Part shown: positions 17,937 through 26,378 of the stretch, piece by piece
How the letters are laid out: each line of letters begins with the position of its first letter
Numbering within the stretch: the stretch's first letter is position 1
Origin: a bacterium
Lineage (GTDB): Bacteria > Planctomycetota > SZUA-567
Direction: 5' to 3'
NCBI GenBank assembly: GCA_003249795.1
Contig: QKHZ01000259.1
Coordinates: forward strand, 1 to 34,197
Length of the DNA stretch: 34,197 nt
Program-made: the position numbers and the translations under genes
The notes under the pieces: model-generated
Seen by the model: the letters and a program-made list of their open reading frames with translations, nothing else
Databases searched by the model: none
What the model was told of the DNA's origin: nothing

Positions 17937-19655
17937 ATGCCTTCTTCAGCTGACTCCAATCGCGATATTTCCGATACGGATCAAATCTGCATTGAAACGC
18001 AACGCGACCGGAAACCGCCGCTGGCTTGGGCGGTAGGCGGAGCGATATTTCTTATAGCAATCATCTTTGCGCTTTTCACGAATCATGCGTGGGAAGATTT
18101 TTACATCACTTACCGTTCCAGCGTCAACCTCGCCATCGGAAACGGCCTCGTGTTTACTCCGGGCGAACGCGTCCATTCATTTACATCTCCCACCAATACG
18201 CTGATTCCGGCACTGCTGCGCTATATGGTTGGTGAGGGGCGGGATCAGACAGTCCTCTGGCTTTACCGAATTTTGTGCGCACTGGCTCTCGGTACATCCG
18301 CATCAATGGCCTACCGCTGGCTGTATCGCGTCGGCTTCGGTAAAATCGCTCTGGCAGTAACACTGGTCTTTTTGGGGCTAGAATCAAAAGTACTCGACTA
18401 CACCATTAACGGTCAGGAAGTCGCTTGGATGATCCTGTGCCTGATCCTCGCGGTCACGGCGCTGATGGGATCAGGCTCGCAAAAGCGCGTTTCTCTCTGG
18501 CTGGGACTGGCGTGGACGGGGGCAATGTACACCCGCCCGGACGCATTCATCTATTGCGCAGCATTAGCATCCGGCATTTTCCTGTTCCCGAAATCGACCG
18601 CATTCGCACGCAAAGAGCTGTTGAAAATCTACGCACTGGCGACTCTCGGCGTCATCGTTCTCTACATGCCGTGGATTCTGTGGGCGTGGAGCTACTACGG
18701 AAGCCCTATCCCGCACACAATCATGGCCAAAGGCCTCGACATCCCCCACGGGATTCTGGCCAAAGCGCAGGATCACATCAGCCAACTGCTGCATAAAAAA
18801 CCGCTGAGCATGTCCACGTCATTTGTGTTCATGCCAGCCTACCTCCGCGTCGGCGGGTGGCCCTTCGGGCTGCTCCTCGTCTTCAAATCGATCGCATACC
18901 TAGCTGCGTTTTACTGGCTGGTACCATCTGCAAGCGCAAAAGGTCGCGCCCTCAGTTTTGCCACGCTCTTTTCATTTTACTATCTGAATTATGTCCCCAA
19001 AATGCCGGCATGGTGGTATTTTCCGAATGCGGAAGTCTTCGCATCACTCACAGTCGGTTTTATTGTCCACGACCTCTACCGTCTGGCGAACCACATCGGC
19101 ACACACAAGTCCAACCCGCGCCGCAGCCGACTACTACGCTGCTCAATCCATATCGCAAGCACTGCCATGGTTACGCTGGTTTTAACAGTAACGCTACTTG
19201 CCGCGCGGTCGATCCATTACCACCAGTTGCTGGTTGAAGACGGTGTGCGGACGAAAATCGGCCTTTGGCTCAAAGAACATGCGGCCTCACCACGAGACAC
19301 GGTTTTTCTTGAGTGCCTCGGCTATATCGGTTACTTCTCTAATCTGAGGATGTACGACTATCCGGGCCTCAGCTCTCCCGAAGTCGTCAAAGCCAGAAGA
19401 AAGGTCGGTAATGACTGGGCAAAGATCATTGAGGAGCTTAAACCCGACTGGCTCGTCCTACGTCCCTGCGAAATCGGAACCATTACGCAAAATGATCAGG
19501 AACTACTGACAAAAAAATACAGCATTGCCTACGCCCTCGATAACATGGAAAATCTGAAACAACTGCCGATGTTTCCGGGAATCGGTTATTTATACTACGA
19601 TATCGGTTTTTCAATTTATAAAAAGAACAATGCCCACAATGATCCCTGTCCGTAA
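17937..19655 (+). CDS. Polytopic GT-C-like membrane glycosyltransferase, paralogue 2 of 4
   Basis: 572 residues with the same plan as paralogue 1: a polar N-terminal tail of about 30 residues, the first membrane helix, then HAWEDFYITYRSSVNLA with Trp52, Glu53 and Asp54. Multiple membrane helices with DYTINGQEVAWM, MYTRPDAFIYC and YYGSPIPHTIMAKGL follow, and a C-terminal external domain (DTVFLECLGYIGYFSNL, DYPGLSSPEVVKAR, LKPDWLVLRP). It is closest to paralogue 1 in the KIGLWLKEHA junction. A 55-base stretch is nearly identical to paralogue 4. ATG 17937 follows GAGGAG by five bases. Divergence is concentrated in the N-terminal tail and central loops, consistent with different acceptors or sugars. 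Confidence 0.85.
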   Translation: MPSSADSNRDISDTDQICIETQRDRKPPLAWAVGGAIFLIAIIFALFTNHAWEDFYITYRSSVNLAIGNGLVFTPGERVHSFTSPTNTLIPALLRYMVGEGRDQTVLWLYRILCALALGTSASMAYRWLYRVGFGKIALAVTLVFLGLESKVLDYTINGQEVAWMILCLILAVTALMGSGSQKRVSLWLGLAWTGAMYTRPDAFIYCAALASGIFLFPKSTAFARKELLKIYALATLGVIVLYMPWILWAWSYYGSPIPHTIMAKGLDIPHGILAKAQDHISQLLHKKPLSMSTSFVFMPAYLRVGGWPFGLLLVFKSIAYLAAFYWLVPSASAKGRALSFATLFSFYYLNYVPKMPAWWYFPNAEVFASLTVGFIVHDLYRLANHIGTHKSNPRRSRLLRCSIHIASTAMVTLVLTVTLLAARSIHYHQLLVEDGVRTKIGLWLKEHAASPRDTVFLECLGYIGYFSNLRMYDYPGLSSPEVVKARRKVGNDWAKIIEELKPDWLVLRPCEIGTITQNDQELLTKKYSIAYALDNMENLKQLPMFPGIGYLYYDIGFSIYKKNNAHNDPCP

Positions 19656-19781
19656 CAGAAAACCCAATGCGGGTATCATGGCATCAGGCAGCAGATCGTA
19701 ACACAAACCGGAAACGACAGACGCCCTCGCAAACAAATGATGCGGCGAGAGTCGAAAAGAAATAAACGTTAAGGAAACAAA

Positions 19782-19799
19782 CGCGGTTTGATTACCGCG
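19782..19799 (+). other. Small stem-loop upstream of paralogue 3
   Basis: CGCGGT (19782-19787) pairs with ACCGCG (19794-19799) around a six-base loop, 28 bases before ATG 19827. A leader structure or operator is possible; it is short enough to be chance. Confidence 0.3.
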
Positions 19800-19826
19800 C
19801 TGCGGCAAGCAAAAACAGGAGTAACC

Positions 19827-21545
19827 ATGAGTTCTTCATCCCCTGACCAATCGACTCAGGAGTGCGGCACGGAACAATCCAGCCATACCGGATCACCTGC
19901 ACGGATGCCGTGGGCGGTCGGCGGCATCGTCGTTCTTGTTGCGCTTCTCTTTGCCGCCTACACCAACCACGCATGGGAAGACTTCTACATCACCTACCGC
20001 ACCAGCGTCAATCTGGCTGAAGGTAACGGCCTCGTCTTTACTCCCGGGCAGAAAGTCCATACGTTTACGTCACCAATCAACACGCTGCTACCGGCACTGA
20101 TTCGTTATCTTCTTGGCAAGGGAAGCGACACGATGGTTCTCTGGATCTACCGCATCGCCTGCTCTGCAACGCTTGCGGCCGCATGCATGCTGCTTTACCG
20201 GTGGATGAGAACGCTGAAGATCAAGCACATGATCCTGTTGACAGCGACCATCCTGATCGGTCTGGAATCGAAGGTCATCGATTTCACAATCAACGGGCAG
20301 GAAGTCGCGTTCATGATCTTCTTTCTGGCGATGTCGATTCTCTGCATGATGGGTCGGCCCAAACGCCCATGGCTATGGCTCGGGCTTGCATGGGCTGGCG
20401 TCATGTACACCCGACCCGACGGCTTTGTTTACTGCACCGCAATCGCGATCGGGATGTTTGCCTTCCCCGATGCCTGCGGATACGGCAGAAAACAGCAACT
20501 CGCGCTATATATCAAGGCAGCCCTGTGCGTCACGATTCTCTATCTTCCATGGACGCTGTGGACATGGCATTACTACGGAAGCCCCGTGCCGCATACAATT
20601 ACCGCCAAAGGATTGAGCCTTCCGCACCACTGGAAAGGGATCATCGCGTTCCATCTGCAGCGATTGACCAACCGCCCGCTCTTGTCGGAAAGTCTGGCGT
20701 GGGTGTATATGCCGACCTGTTTCTTTCTGGGCGGATGGCCGAACTATCTGGAACTGTTTGCGACACTGACAGCAATCATCGGGGCATTCAGCTGGCTGAT
20801 CCCAGTTGTCTCGCCAAAGACACGCGCTTTCAGTCTGGCCGGCTTCCTGTCGCTTTATTATTTGAATTACATTCCCGCAAGCAAATTCGCCTGGTACTAC
20901 CCGAATGCTTGGATCTTCCTTGCGCTGGCGATCTGTTTTCTATTGCACGATCTCGCCCGTGCCGTCAACTGGTTGCAGGTCAATCAGCCCTCTCCGCAAT
21001 GGGTCATATGGGGTCGCAGACTGCTCAAAGTCACGCCTATCTTGCTGATCTGCGTGACGACACTGACGACGCTTGCCGTCGCATTCCAGATGCGTACCCA
21101 GCGCAAAGTAGCTGAAGAACAGGCGCGGATTCCTCTGGCAATGTGGCTGAAGGAACACGCCCGCTCCGAGAAAGATACGGTTTTCATCGAATGCCTCGGC
21201 TATGTCGGTTATTTCTCGAATCTGAAAATCTACGACTATCCGGGACTGAGTTCCCCCGAAGTCGTCAAGGCGCGTATTGATACGGGGCACACCGACTGGG
21301 GGCGGTGGGACTTGGTCATCAGACATCTAAAACCTGATTGGATCGTCCTGAGGCCGGTTGAAAAAACAGATATCGAAAACAAAGACCCGAATCTGCTGAC
21401 CAAAGCCTATACCGCGGTCAAAGAATTTGACTCAAGCAAGGAACTTGACGGGTACCGCTTCCTTCCGGGAAAACCCTATGTCCGATATGATACGCGATTT
21501 ACCGTCTACAAACGCAATAATAATACAGGAGTACCGCATGAGTAA
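19827..21545 (+). CDS. Polytopic GT-C-like membrane glycosyltransferase, paralogue 3 of 4
   Basis: 572 residues. The conserved loop reads NHAWEDFYITYRTSVNLAEG (Trp50, Glu51, Asp52). DFTINGQEVAFM, MYTRPDGFVYC and YYGSPVPHTITAKGLSLP follow, and the C-terminal domain has DTVFIECLGYVGYFSNL and DYPGLSSPEVVKAR. That domain has a small insertion (DTGHTDWGRWDLV) where the others read as GNDW. ATG 19827 is chosen because AGGAG (19817-19821) ends five bases before it. The last eight bases overlap the start of paralogue 4, so the two are translationally coupled. As for its relatives, a transferase using a polyprenyl-phosphate sugar at the outer face of the inner membrane is inferred. Confidence 0.85.
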   Translation: MSSSSPDQSTQECGTEQSSHTGSPARMPWAVGGIVVLVALLFAAYTNHAWEDFYITYRTSVNLAEGNGLVFTPGQKVHTFTSPINTLLPALIRYLLGKGSDTMVLWIYRIACSATLAAACMLLYRWMRTLKIKHMILLTATILIGLESKVIDFTINGQEVAFMIFFLAMSILCMMGRPKRPWLWLGLAWAGVMYTRPDGFVYCTAIAIGMFAFPDACGYGRKQQLALYIKAALCVTILYLPWTLWTWHYYGSPVPHTITAKGLSLPHHWKGIIAFHLQRLTNRPLLSESLAWVYMPTCFFLGGWPNYLELFATLTAIIGAFSWLIPVVSPKTRAFSLAGFLSLYYLNYIPASKFAWYYPNAWIFLALAICFLLHDLARAVNWLQVNQPSPQWVIWGRRLLKVTPILLICVTTLTTLAVAFQMRTQRKVAEEQARIPLAMWLKEHARSEKDTVFIECLGYVGYFSNLKIYDYPGLSSPEVVKARIDTGHTDWGRWDLVIRHLKPDWIVLRPVEKTDIENKDPNLLTKAYTAVKEFDSSKELDGYRFLPGKPYVRYDTRFTVYKRNNNTGVPHE

Positions 21546-23238
21546 CCCGGATCCAGCTCTTCATCCACAGGGGATTCCGTCCAAAAGCCGCGCTCCGATT
21601 CTAGCCGGCATTCTGGTCTTTGCGATTGTCCTCGGTTTTGCCGCCTACACCAATCACGCGTGGGAAGATTTTTACATCACTTACCGCACCAGCGTCAATC
21701 TGGCCGAAGGCAAAGGGATGGTCTTCACTCCCGGTGAAAAAGTCCACTCTTTCACCTCGCCGCTCAACACCGTCATCCCCGCCGTCTTCCGTTATCTTGT
21801 CGGAGCCGGAAAAACACAGACCGTTCTCTGGCTCTACCGCCTCGTCTGTGCAGGGCTTCTGGCTCTTGCCTGCGCGCTACTGACCAAAGCACTCCAAAGC
21901 CTGAAATTCGGACTCATGCCGCTGCTGGCGACCATCGTGTTGACCGGACTCGAGGCCAAAGTTGTCGACTACACCATCAACGGTCAGGAAATTGCTCTGA
22001 TGGTCTTTTTCCTGACACTCTCGATCATTGCACTCCTCGGCACGAGTAAAAAGCCGGCGATCCTGCTGACAATCGCATGGACCGGCGCAGCGTACAGCCG
22101 TCCGGATTCAGCGGTCTACTGCGGCGCCATCGCCCTCGGTTTCCTCCTCTTTCCGCAAGCCAGTGTCAAACAGGATAACAGCGCTCGTTCGCGGCTCGAA
22201 CTCTTAAAGATGTTCGGTACCGCCGCTGCCATCTCAATTTTATTATTCCTGCCGTGGATTCTGTGGGCGTGGAGCTATTACGGAAGCCCTATCCCGCACA
22301 CAATCACCGCCAAGGGCCTTGGCATGCCGCACGGTCTGAAAACAGTGCTCGCGTATCATCTGCAACAGATTTTCGTCTGGGATCCGTTGCTCAGTCGCAG
22401 CTTGCAAAGCGTCTTCATGCCTGCCAACTACCACGTCGGCGGCTGGGGAGTATACCTTCCGGTAATCACCTGCGTCGTCTCCTGCATCGGTGCGTTTTAT
22501 TGGCTATTTCCGTTGGGTAACCCGAAAGCACGCGCTCTCAGCCTCGCCTCATTCATTTCGCTTGCTTATCTTTGCTATATCCCCAAAACCGCATTTTCAT
22601 GGTACTACCCTAACGCATGGGTCAGCACCGCCCTTGCCCTTGGTTTTATTCTGCAGGATATTTACTGCCTCGCTAAATGGGCTGGCAGCAAAGCGGAACA
22701 ACAACAAACAGTCTGGCTGAAGCGTCTGTCATGCGCCGTCCCCGCAGCCCTAATTTCACTGACGATACTGATGACTCTACTTGTGGCCTGCCAGATGCGC
22801 CAGCAACAGCAGATCATCGAGACCGGACTCCGGATGCCGCTTGGCAAATGGCTGAAAGAAAACGCAGATTCACCTCGCGACACAGTCTTTGCCGAATGCC
22901 TTGGCTATGTCGGCTTTTACTCCGGCCTGAAGATGCTCGACTACCCCGGCCTGTCATCTCCAGAAATGGTCGATGCACGAAAACGGCTGGGTGAAAACTA
23001 TGCAGACCTTATTGCGGATCTGAAACCGGACTGGCTGGTACTGAGGCCGTCCGAGTGCGCAGAGATCACAGACCGCATCCCTGAACTGCTAACGAAGGAC
23101 TACGCTCTCTCCAAAGTCTTCGACGCGGCGAACAAAGTAAAAGGAGCGGTATTCATCCCCGGACGAAACTATCTGTATGGGGACATGACATTCCGCGTCT
23201 TCCACCGCATCAGGCACGAGTCACTGCCAGAAAAATAG
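21538..23238 (+). CDS. Polytopic GT-C-like membrane glycosyltransferase, paralogue 4 of 4
   Basis: 566 residues starting at ATG 21538 inside the end of paralogue 3, with AGGAG (21527-21531) six bases upstream. The loop NHAWEDFYITYRTSVNLAEG (Trp42, Glu43, Asp44) is intact. Later motifs have drifted most in this copy: AYSRPDSAVYC replaces MYTRPDAFIYC, and ECLGYVGFYSGLKMLDYPGL replaces the GYFSNLKMYDYPGL form. The central loop carries a short polar insertion (SVKQDNSARS). The hydrophobic pattern and C-terminal external domain are as in the others. It ends the cluster; the spacer downstream has a strong hairpin but no T run. Intact motifs argue for a working but specialised enzyme. Confidence 0.85.
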   Translation: MSNPDPALHPQGIPSKSRAPILAGILVFAIVLGFAAYTNHAWEDFYITYRTSVNLAEGKGMVFTPGEKVHSFTSPLNTVIPAVFRYLVGAGKTQTVLWLYRLVCAGLLALACALLTKALQSLKFGLMPLLATIVLTGLEAKVVDYTINGQEIALMVFFLTLSIIALLGTSKKPAILLTIAWTGAAYSRPDSAVYCGAIALGFLLFPQASVKQDNSARSRLELLKMFGTAAAISILLFLPWILWAWSYYGSPIPHTITAKGLGMPHGLKTVLAYHLQQIFVWDPLLSRSLQSVFMPANYHVGGWGVYLPVITCVVSCIGAFYWLFPLGNPKARALSLASFISLAYLCYIPKTAFSWYYPNAWVSTALALGFILQDIYCLAKWAGSKAEQQQTVWLKRLSCAVPAALISLTILMTLLVACQMRQQQQIIETGLRMPLGKWLKENADSPRDTVFAECLGYVGFYSGLKMLDYPGLSSPEMVDARKRLGENYADLIADLKPDWLVLRPSECAEITDRIPELLTKDYALSKVFDAANKVKGAVFIPGRNYLYGDMTFRVFHRIRHESLPEK

Positions 23239-23298
23239 AACGAGCCCCATTTCCCCGCATAGCCGTGACTGCTAGAAGCACGGCCAAGGCGATGTGGC

Positions 23299-23323
23299 GC
23301 ATCGGCGCGGTTTCAGCCGATGC
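23299..23323 (+). other. Strong stem-loop after the GT-C cluster
   Basis: GCATCGGC (23299-23306) and GCCGATGC (23316-23323) form a perfect 8-bp GC-rich stem with a nine-base loop. A second possible hairpin, GCCGTG/CACGGC, lies about 35 bases upstream. Neither is followed by a T tract, so a factor-dependent terminator or 3' stabiliser is possible. Confidence 0.4.
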
Positions 23324-23471
23324 CGTCATCGTCTGGCCGGTGCGACGACGCAGACACGGGCAACAACAATCCATCCCATCATCTGAAAACCCGCAAACCT
23401 TTCGGCGCATTAATCAAGTATCAATCTCGCACGATCCGAAACAGGCACGCTGTCACCATTTAAGGTTTTCC

Positions 23472-23500
23472 TTGACAAACCCGCCTGAATCAGTTAGTTT
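23472..23500 (+). promoter_or_regulatory. Sigma70-type promoter of the marR-ablAB operon
   Basis: A perfect TTGACA (23472-23477) is followed after 17 bases by TAGTTT (23495-23500), a weak -10. The transcription start would fall within or beside the palindrome at 23502-23520. Confidence 0.5.
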
Positions 23501-23501
23501 G

Positions 23502-23520
23502 TATAGGAATCATTCGTATA
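23502..23520. promoter_or_regulatory. Palindromic operator, likely bound by the adjacent MarR protein
   Basis: The 19-base site TATAGGAATCATTCGTATA is a palindrome with one mismatched pair around a central C. It lies just past the -10 and 12 bases before the marR ATG, the usual place for an autoregulatory MarR site. Which protein binds it is inferred. Confidence 0.6.
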
Positions 23521-23532
23521 AGAAAGTTTTTT

Positions 23533-24024
23533 ATGGAACCGTATGAACTCACGATTCTCCGGTCATTGCGCAAAATTATCCGCGTAGTGGATATTCATTC
23601 CCGGAAGATCAACACACAGTTTCAGATTACGGTTCCGCAGCTTCTGTGTCTGTACTCGGTCGCAAGAAATCCAGAGCACACGATGTCAGAGCTTGCGCAC
23701 GACATCAATCTTGGAACAAGTACCGTCAACGGTATTGTCGACCGCCTGGAAGCGAAAGAACTGATCTGCCGCAGACGGAGCGACAAAGACCGTCGCAAGG
23801 TTTTTCTTGATCTGACAAAAAAAGGCAAACGTTTGATCCATCACGCGCCGCCACTGTTGCAGGAAACACTATCAAAAAAGATGGCTAAGCTGCCTGAACT
23901 TGAACAGGCGACAATCTCGCTTGCGCTAAAAACAATTGTCCAGTTACTGGATGCCGAAGATATCGATGCCTCGGCGAACCTGATTCCCAACGATGCTTTG
24001 AACAAGGAGAATCACAGTCCCTAA
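23533..24024 (+). CDS. MarR family transcriptional regulator
   Basis: This 163-residue protein has the winged helix-turn-helix of MarR proteins: [20 protein letters not shown] (helix 2-3), then [21 protein letters not shown] as the recognition helix region, and the wing with [21 protein letters not shown], which holds the conserved Asp-Arg-Arg. Helices at both ends would form the dimer. MarR proteins usually repress their own operon and release DNA on ligand or redox change. It is followed by ablA after 16 bases and then ablB, and a palindrome sits at its promoter, so it very likely controls osmolyte synthesis. The ribosome site is weak (AAGAAAG). The signal it senses is unknown. Confidence 0.92.
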   Translation: MEPYELTILRSLRKIIRVVDIHSRKINTQFQITVPQLLCLYSVARNPEHTMSELAHDINLGTSTVNGIVDRLEAKELICRRRSDKDRRKVFLDLTKKGKRLIHHAPPLLQETLSKKMAKLPELEQATISLALKTIVQLLDAEDIDASANLIPNDALNKENHSP

Positions 24025-24040
24025 ATTCAAGGAGAACCAA

Positions 24041-25348
24041 TTGATTCCATCCCCGTCGCAACAAAAAATCATCAGCAACATCGACGCTTCAGCGCTTTCA
24101 TCTCACTGGAATGACTGGCGCTGGCAGATCCGCAATTGCATCCATACAGACAAATCATTTGAATCATTATTGGAAGTTGAGTTGGCTGACGAAGAGCGCA
24201 GTGCGTTCCAGAAAACTGTCGCAGAATTTCCAATGTCAATCACACCATACTATCTTTCACTGATCGACACGAATGACATTCAGAACGATCCGATTTTCAA
24301 GCAGAGTTTCCCGTCTCCGTGTGAGTTGACGATGAACCGCTACGACATGAGCGACCCGTTGCATGAGGATCATGACAGCCCAGCCGCCTGCATTACCCAC
24401 CGCTATCCTGACCGCGTCCTGTTTCTTGTCAGCAACACCTGCGCGATGTACTGTCGCCACTGCACCCGCAAGCGTCGCGTAGGCGACCGTGACAGCATTC
24501 CATCAAAAGAAGCGTTAAATGAAGGGATAGACTACATCCGCAAACACACCGAAATACGTGATGTCCTGCTCAGCGGAGGCGATCCGTTTTTACTGCCGGA
24601 CGAGATGCTCGACGATCTTCTCAGCCAACTGTCTGCAATTGATCATATTGAGGTCATCCGAATCGGTACGCGTACGCCCATCGTCCTGCCACAGCGGATT
24701 ACGCCGCAACTTGTGGATATGCTGAAAAAACATCATCCGCTCTGGATCAATACTCACTTCAACCATCCGCGCGAGCTGACAAGCTCTGCCTGCCGCGCAC
24801 TGAAGCTTCTGGCAGACTCTGGGATTCCGCTTGGTAACCAGACGGTGCTTCTGGCCGGAGTCAACGACTGTCCACGGATCATGAAACGGCTGGTACAGAA
24901 ACTTGTCGCCAACCGCGTACGCCCATATTATCTTTACCAATGCGACCTCTCCCGAGGGCTCAGCCATTTTCGCACCCCCGTCGGTAAAGGCATTGAGATC
25001 ATGGAGAGCCTGATCGGACATACCAGCGGATTTTGCGTGCCGACCTATGTAATCGACGCGCCCGGTGGCGGCGGTAAAATCCCTGTCATGCCAAACTATC
25101 TGATTTCATGGTCAACCAATAAAGTCGTCCTGCGCAACTATGAAGGTGTCATCACAACCTACAAAGAACCGGACGCGTACGAGCCAACATTCTGTGACCG
25201 CAACTGTGAAACCTGCGACAAACAACTCGCACTCAGCGGCGCCGACGAAACAAAAACCATCGGTATCGAAAAACTGCTCTGTGACTGGGACAAGACGATA
25301 TCTCTCGTTCCGGAAAACAATGCGCGTCTTGAGCGTCGCAATTCGTAA
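24041..25348 (+). CDS. ablA: Lysine 2,3-aminomutase (KamA/AblA family)
   Basis: This 435-residue radical SAM, PLP-dependent enzyme interconverts L-lysine and L-beta-lysine. The iron-sulfur motif is CAMYCRHC (Cys134, Cys138, Cys141), followed by [21 protein letters not shown] is the SAM-binding GGDP element, [14 protein letters not shown] carries the PLP lysine (Lys346), and the C-terminal CDRNCETC supplies the zinc-type cysteines of the family. The start is TTG 24041, decided by AAGGAG six bases upstream (24029-24034). The gene lies between marR and a GNAT acetyltransferase. The ablA-ablB pairing is the signature of N-epsilon-acetyl-beta-lysine synthesis, known from methanogens and some bacteria as a salt-stress solute, rather than lysine fermentation. 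Confidence 0.95.
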   Translation: MIPSPSQQKIISNIDASALSSHWNDWRWQIRNCIHTDKSFESLLEVELADEERSAFQKTVAEFPMSITPYYLSLIDTNDIQNDPIFKQSFPSPCELTMNRYDMSDPLHEDHDSPAACITHRYPDRVLFLVSNTCAMYCRHCTRKRRVGDRDSIPSKEALNEGIDYIRKHTEIRDVLLSGGDPFLLPDEMLDDLLSQLSAIDHIEVIRIGTRTPIVLPQRITPQLVDMLKKHHPLWINTHFNHPRELTSSACRALKLLADSGIPLGNQTVLLAGVNDCPRIMKRLVQKLVANRVRPYYLYQCDLSRGLSHFRTPVGKGIEIMESLIGHTSGFCVPTYVIDAPGGGGKIPVMPNYLISWSTNKVVLRNYEGVITTYKEPDAYEPTFCDRNCETCDKQLALSGADETKTIGIEKLLCDWDKTISLVPENNARLERRNS

Positions 25349-25374
25349 TCGTTTATAAAACAGGAAATGGAACG

Positions 25375-26304
25375 ATGCCTACGAGCCCCTCCAACGCACA
25401 CGCATCACCGACCACGGATCATTCAGATTCGTCAACACAATCGTGCGGAGATCAGACGGCTACACTCCACGGCGCAGTAGTACAGTACGGGAAGCATAGC
25501 GACCGGATCTATCTGATGAAGATCAACAGCGCCGACCCGATGACGTTGCTTCCCGAGCTCGACCGGCTCGCGGAAAAGGAAAATCTCGGCAAGATCTTCG
25601 CAAAAGTCCCAGCACGAATCGCCCCGGTCTTTCAGGCCAATGGCTATGTCATTGATGCAACAATTCCGTTGTTTTACAATGGCTCCGAAGACGGAATCTT
25701 TCTGGGCAAATATCTGCAGGCCAGCCGTCAACAGGCCGCAGATATCGAAGAGCTTGATCGCGTTCTTGATCTGGCCAGGAAAAAAGTGGAACCGCAAGCA
25801 GGAGAGACATACAGCAACACGGATGCAACACGGCCACTTCCTGCTCAATTCCGTTTTCGCTACTGCCGAGAATGCGACGCAGAAGAAGTCAGCGCAGTAT
25901 ATAAAGAAGTATTTGCATCATATCCGTTTTCGATCGACGATCCGGCATATATCCGCCAGACAATGAAGGAAAACGTCCTTTATTTTTCAATCCGAAACGA
26001 AGGAAAAATCATTGCGCTGTCGTCGGCGGAAATCGACTGGAAAAGTGCGAACGCGGAGATGACCGACTTTGCAACCCTGCCTGAGTATCGCGGCTACGGC
26101 CTTGCCTGCTTTCTTCTTGCGAAGATGGAACGGGCAATGAAAAAACTCGGCATTAAAACAGCATACACAATCGCCCGCGCAATCTCACCTGGCATGAATA
26201 TCACATTCTCCAAAGGCGGCTACCACTACGGCGGACGGCTGATCAACAATACGCAGATCAGCGGGACGATTGAGTCGATGAATATCTGGTATAAAACGCT
26301 CTGA
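25375..26304 (+). CDS. ablB: Beta-lysine N6-acetyltransferase (GNAT family)
   Basis: This 309-residue protein has an N-terminal domain typical of AblB (about 25-120: RIYLMKINSADPMTLLPELDRLAEKE, then KVPARIAPVFQANGYVIDATIPLFYNG). A C-terminal GNAT fold follows (about 155-290), with the acetyl-CoA loop region at LPEYRGYGLACFLLAKMERAM. It acetylates the epsilon amino group of beta-lysine made by AblA to give the neutral solute N-epsilon-acetyl-beta-lysine. It starts 26 bases after ablA, with AGGA about nine bases before the ATG. The first 25 residues are polar and low in complexity, as often seen at the poorly conserved N-terminus. It ends the operon at a bidirectional terminator. Confidence 0.92.
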   Translation: MPTSPSNAHASPTTDHSDSSTQSCGDQTATLHGAVVQYGKHSDRIYLMKINSADPMTLLPELDRLAEKENLGKIFAKVPARIAPVFQANGYVIDATIPLFYNGSEDGIFLGKYLQASRQQAADIEELDRVLDLARKKVEPQAGETYSNTDATRPLPAQFRFRYCRECDAEEVSAVYKEVFASYPFSIDDPAYIRQTMKENVLYFSIRNEGKIIALSSAEIDWKSANAEMTDFATLPEYRGYGLACFLLAKMERAMKKLGIKTAYTIARAISPGMNITFSKGGYHYGGRLINNTQISGTIESMNIWYKTL

Positions 26305-26319
26305 ACGCATTCAGCAACC

Positions 26320-26364
26320 ACAAAAGAAAACGCCCTGCGCAAACCGCAAGGCGTTTTCTTTTGT
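26320..26364. terminator. Bidirectional terminator between ablB and the chemosensory operon
   Basis: A perfect 15-bp stem (26320-26334 with 26350-26364) is made of ACAAAAGAAAACGCC and its complement, with a 15-base loop. A and T runs lie inside the stem on both sides, so it can act on either strand between the convergent genes. Confidence 0.85.
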
Positions 26365-26378
26365 AAAAGCCAGAATAA

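Noticed and set aside
20183-21115. 310-codon plus-strand frame inside GT-C paralogue 3
   Set aside because: It is an alternate frame of a clearly coding gene, with an Arg/His-rich translation and no hydrophobic or domain pattern.
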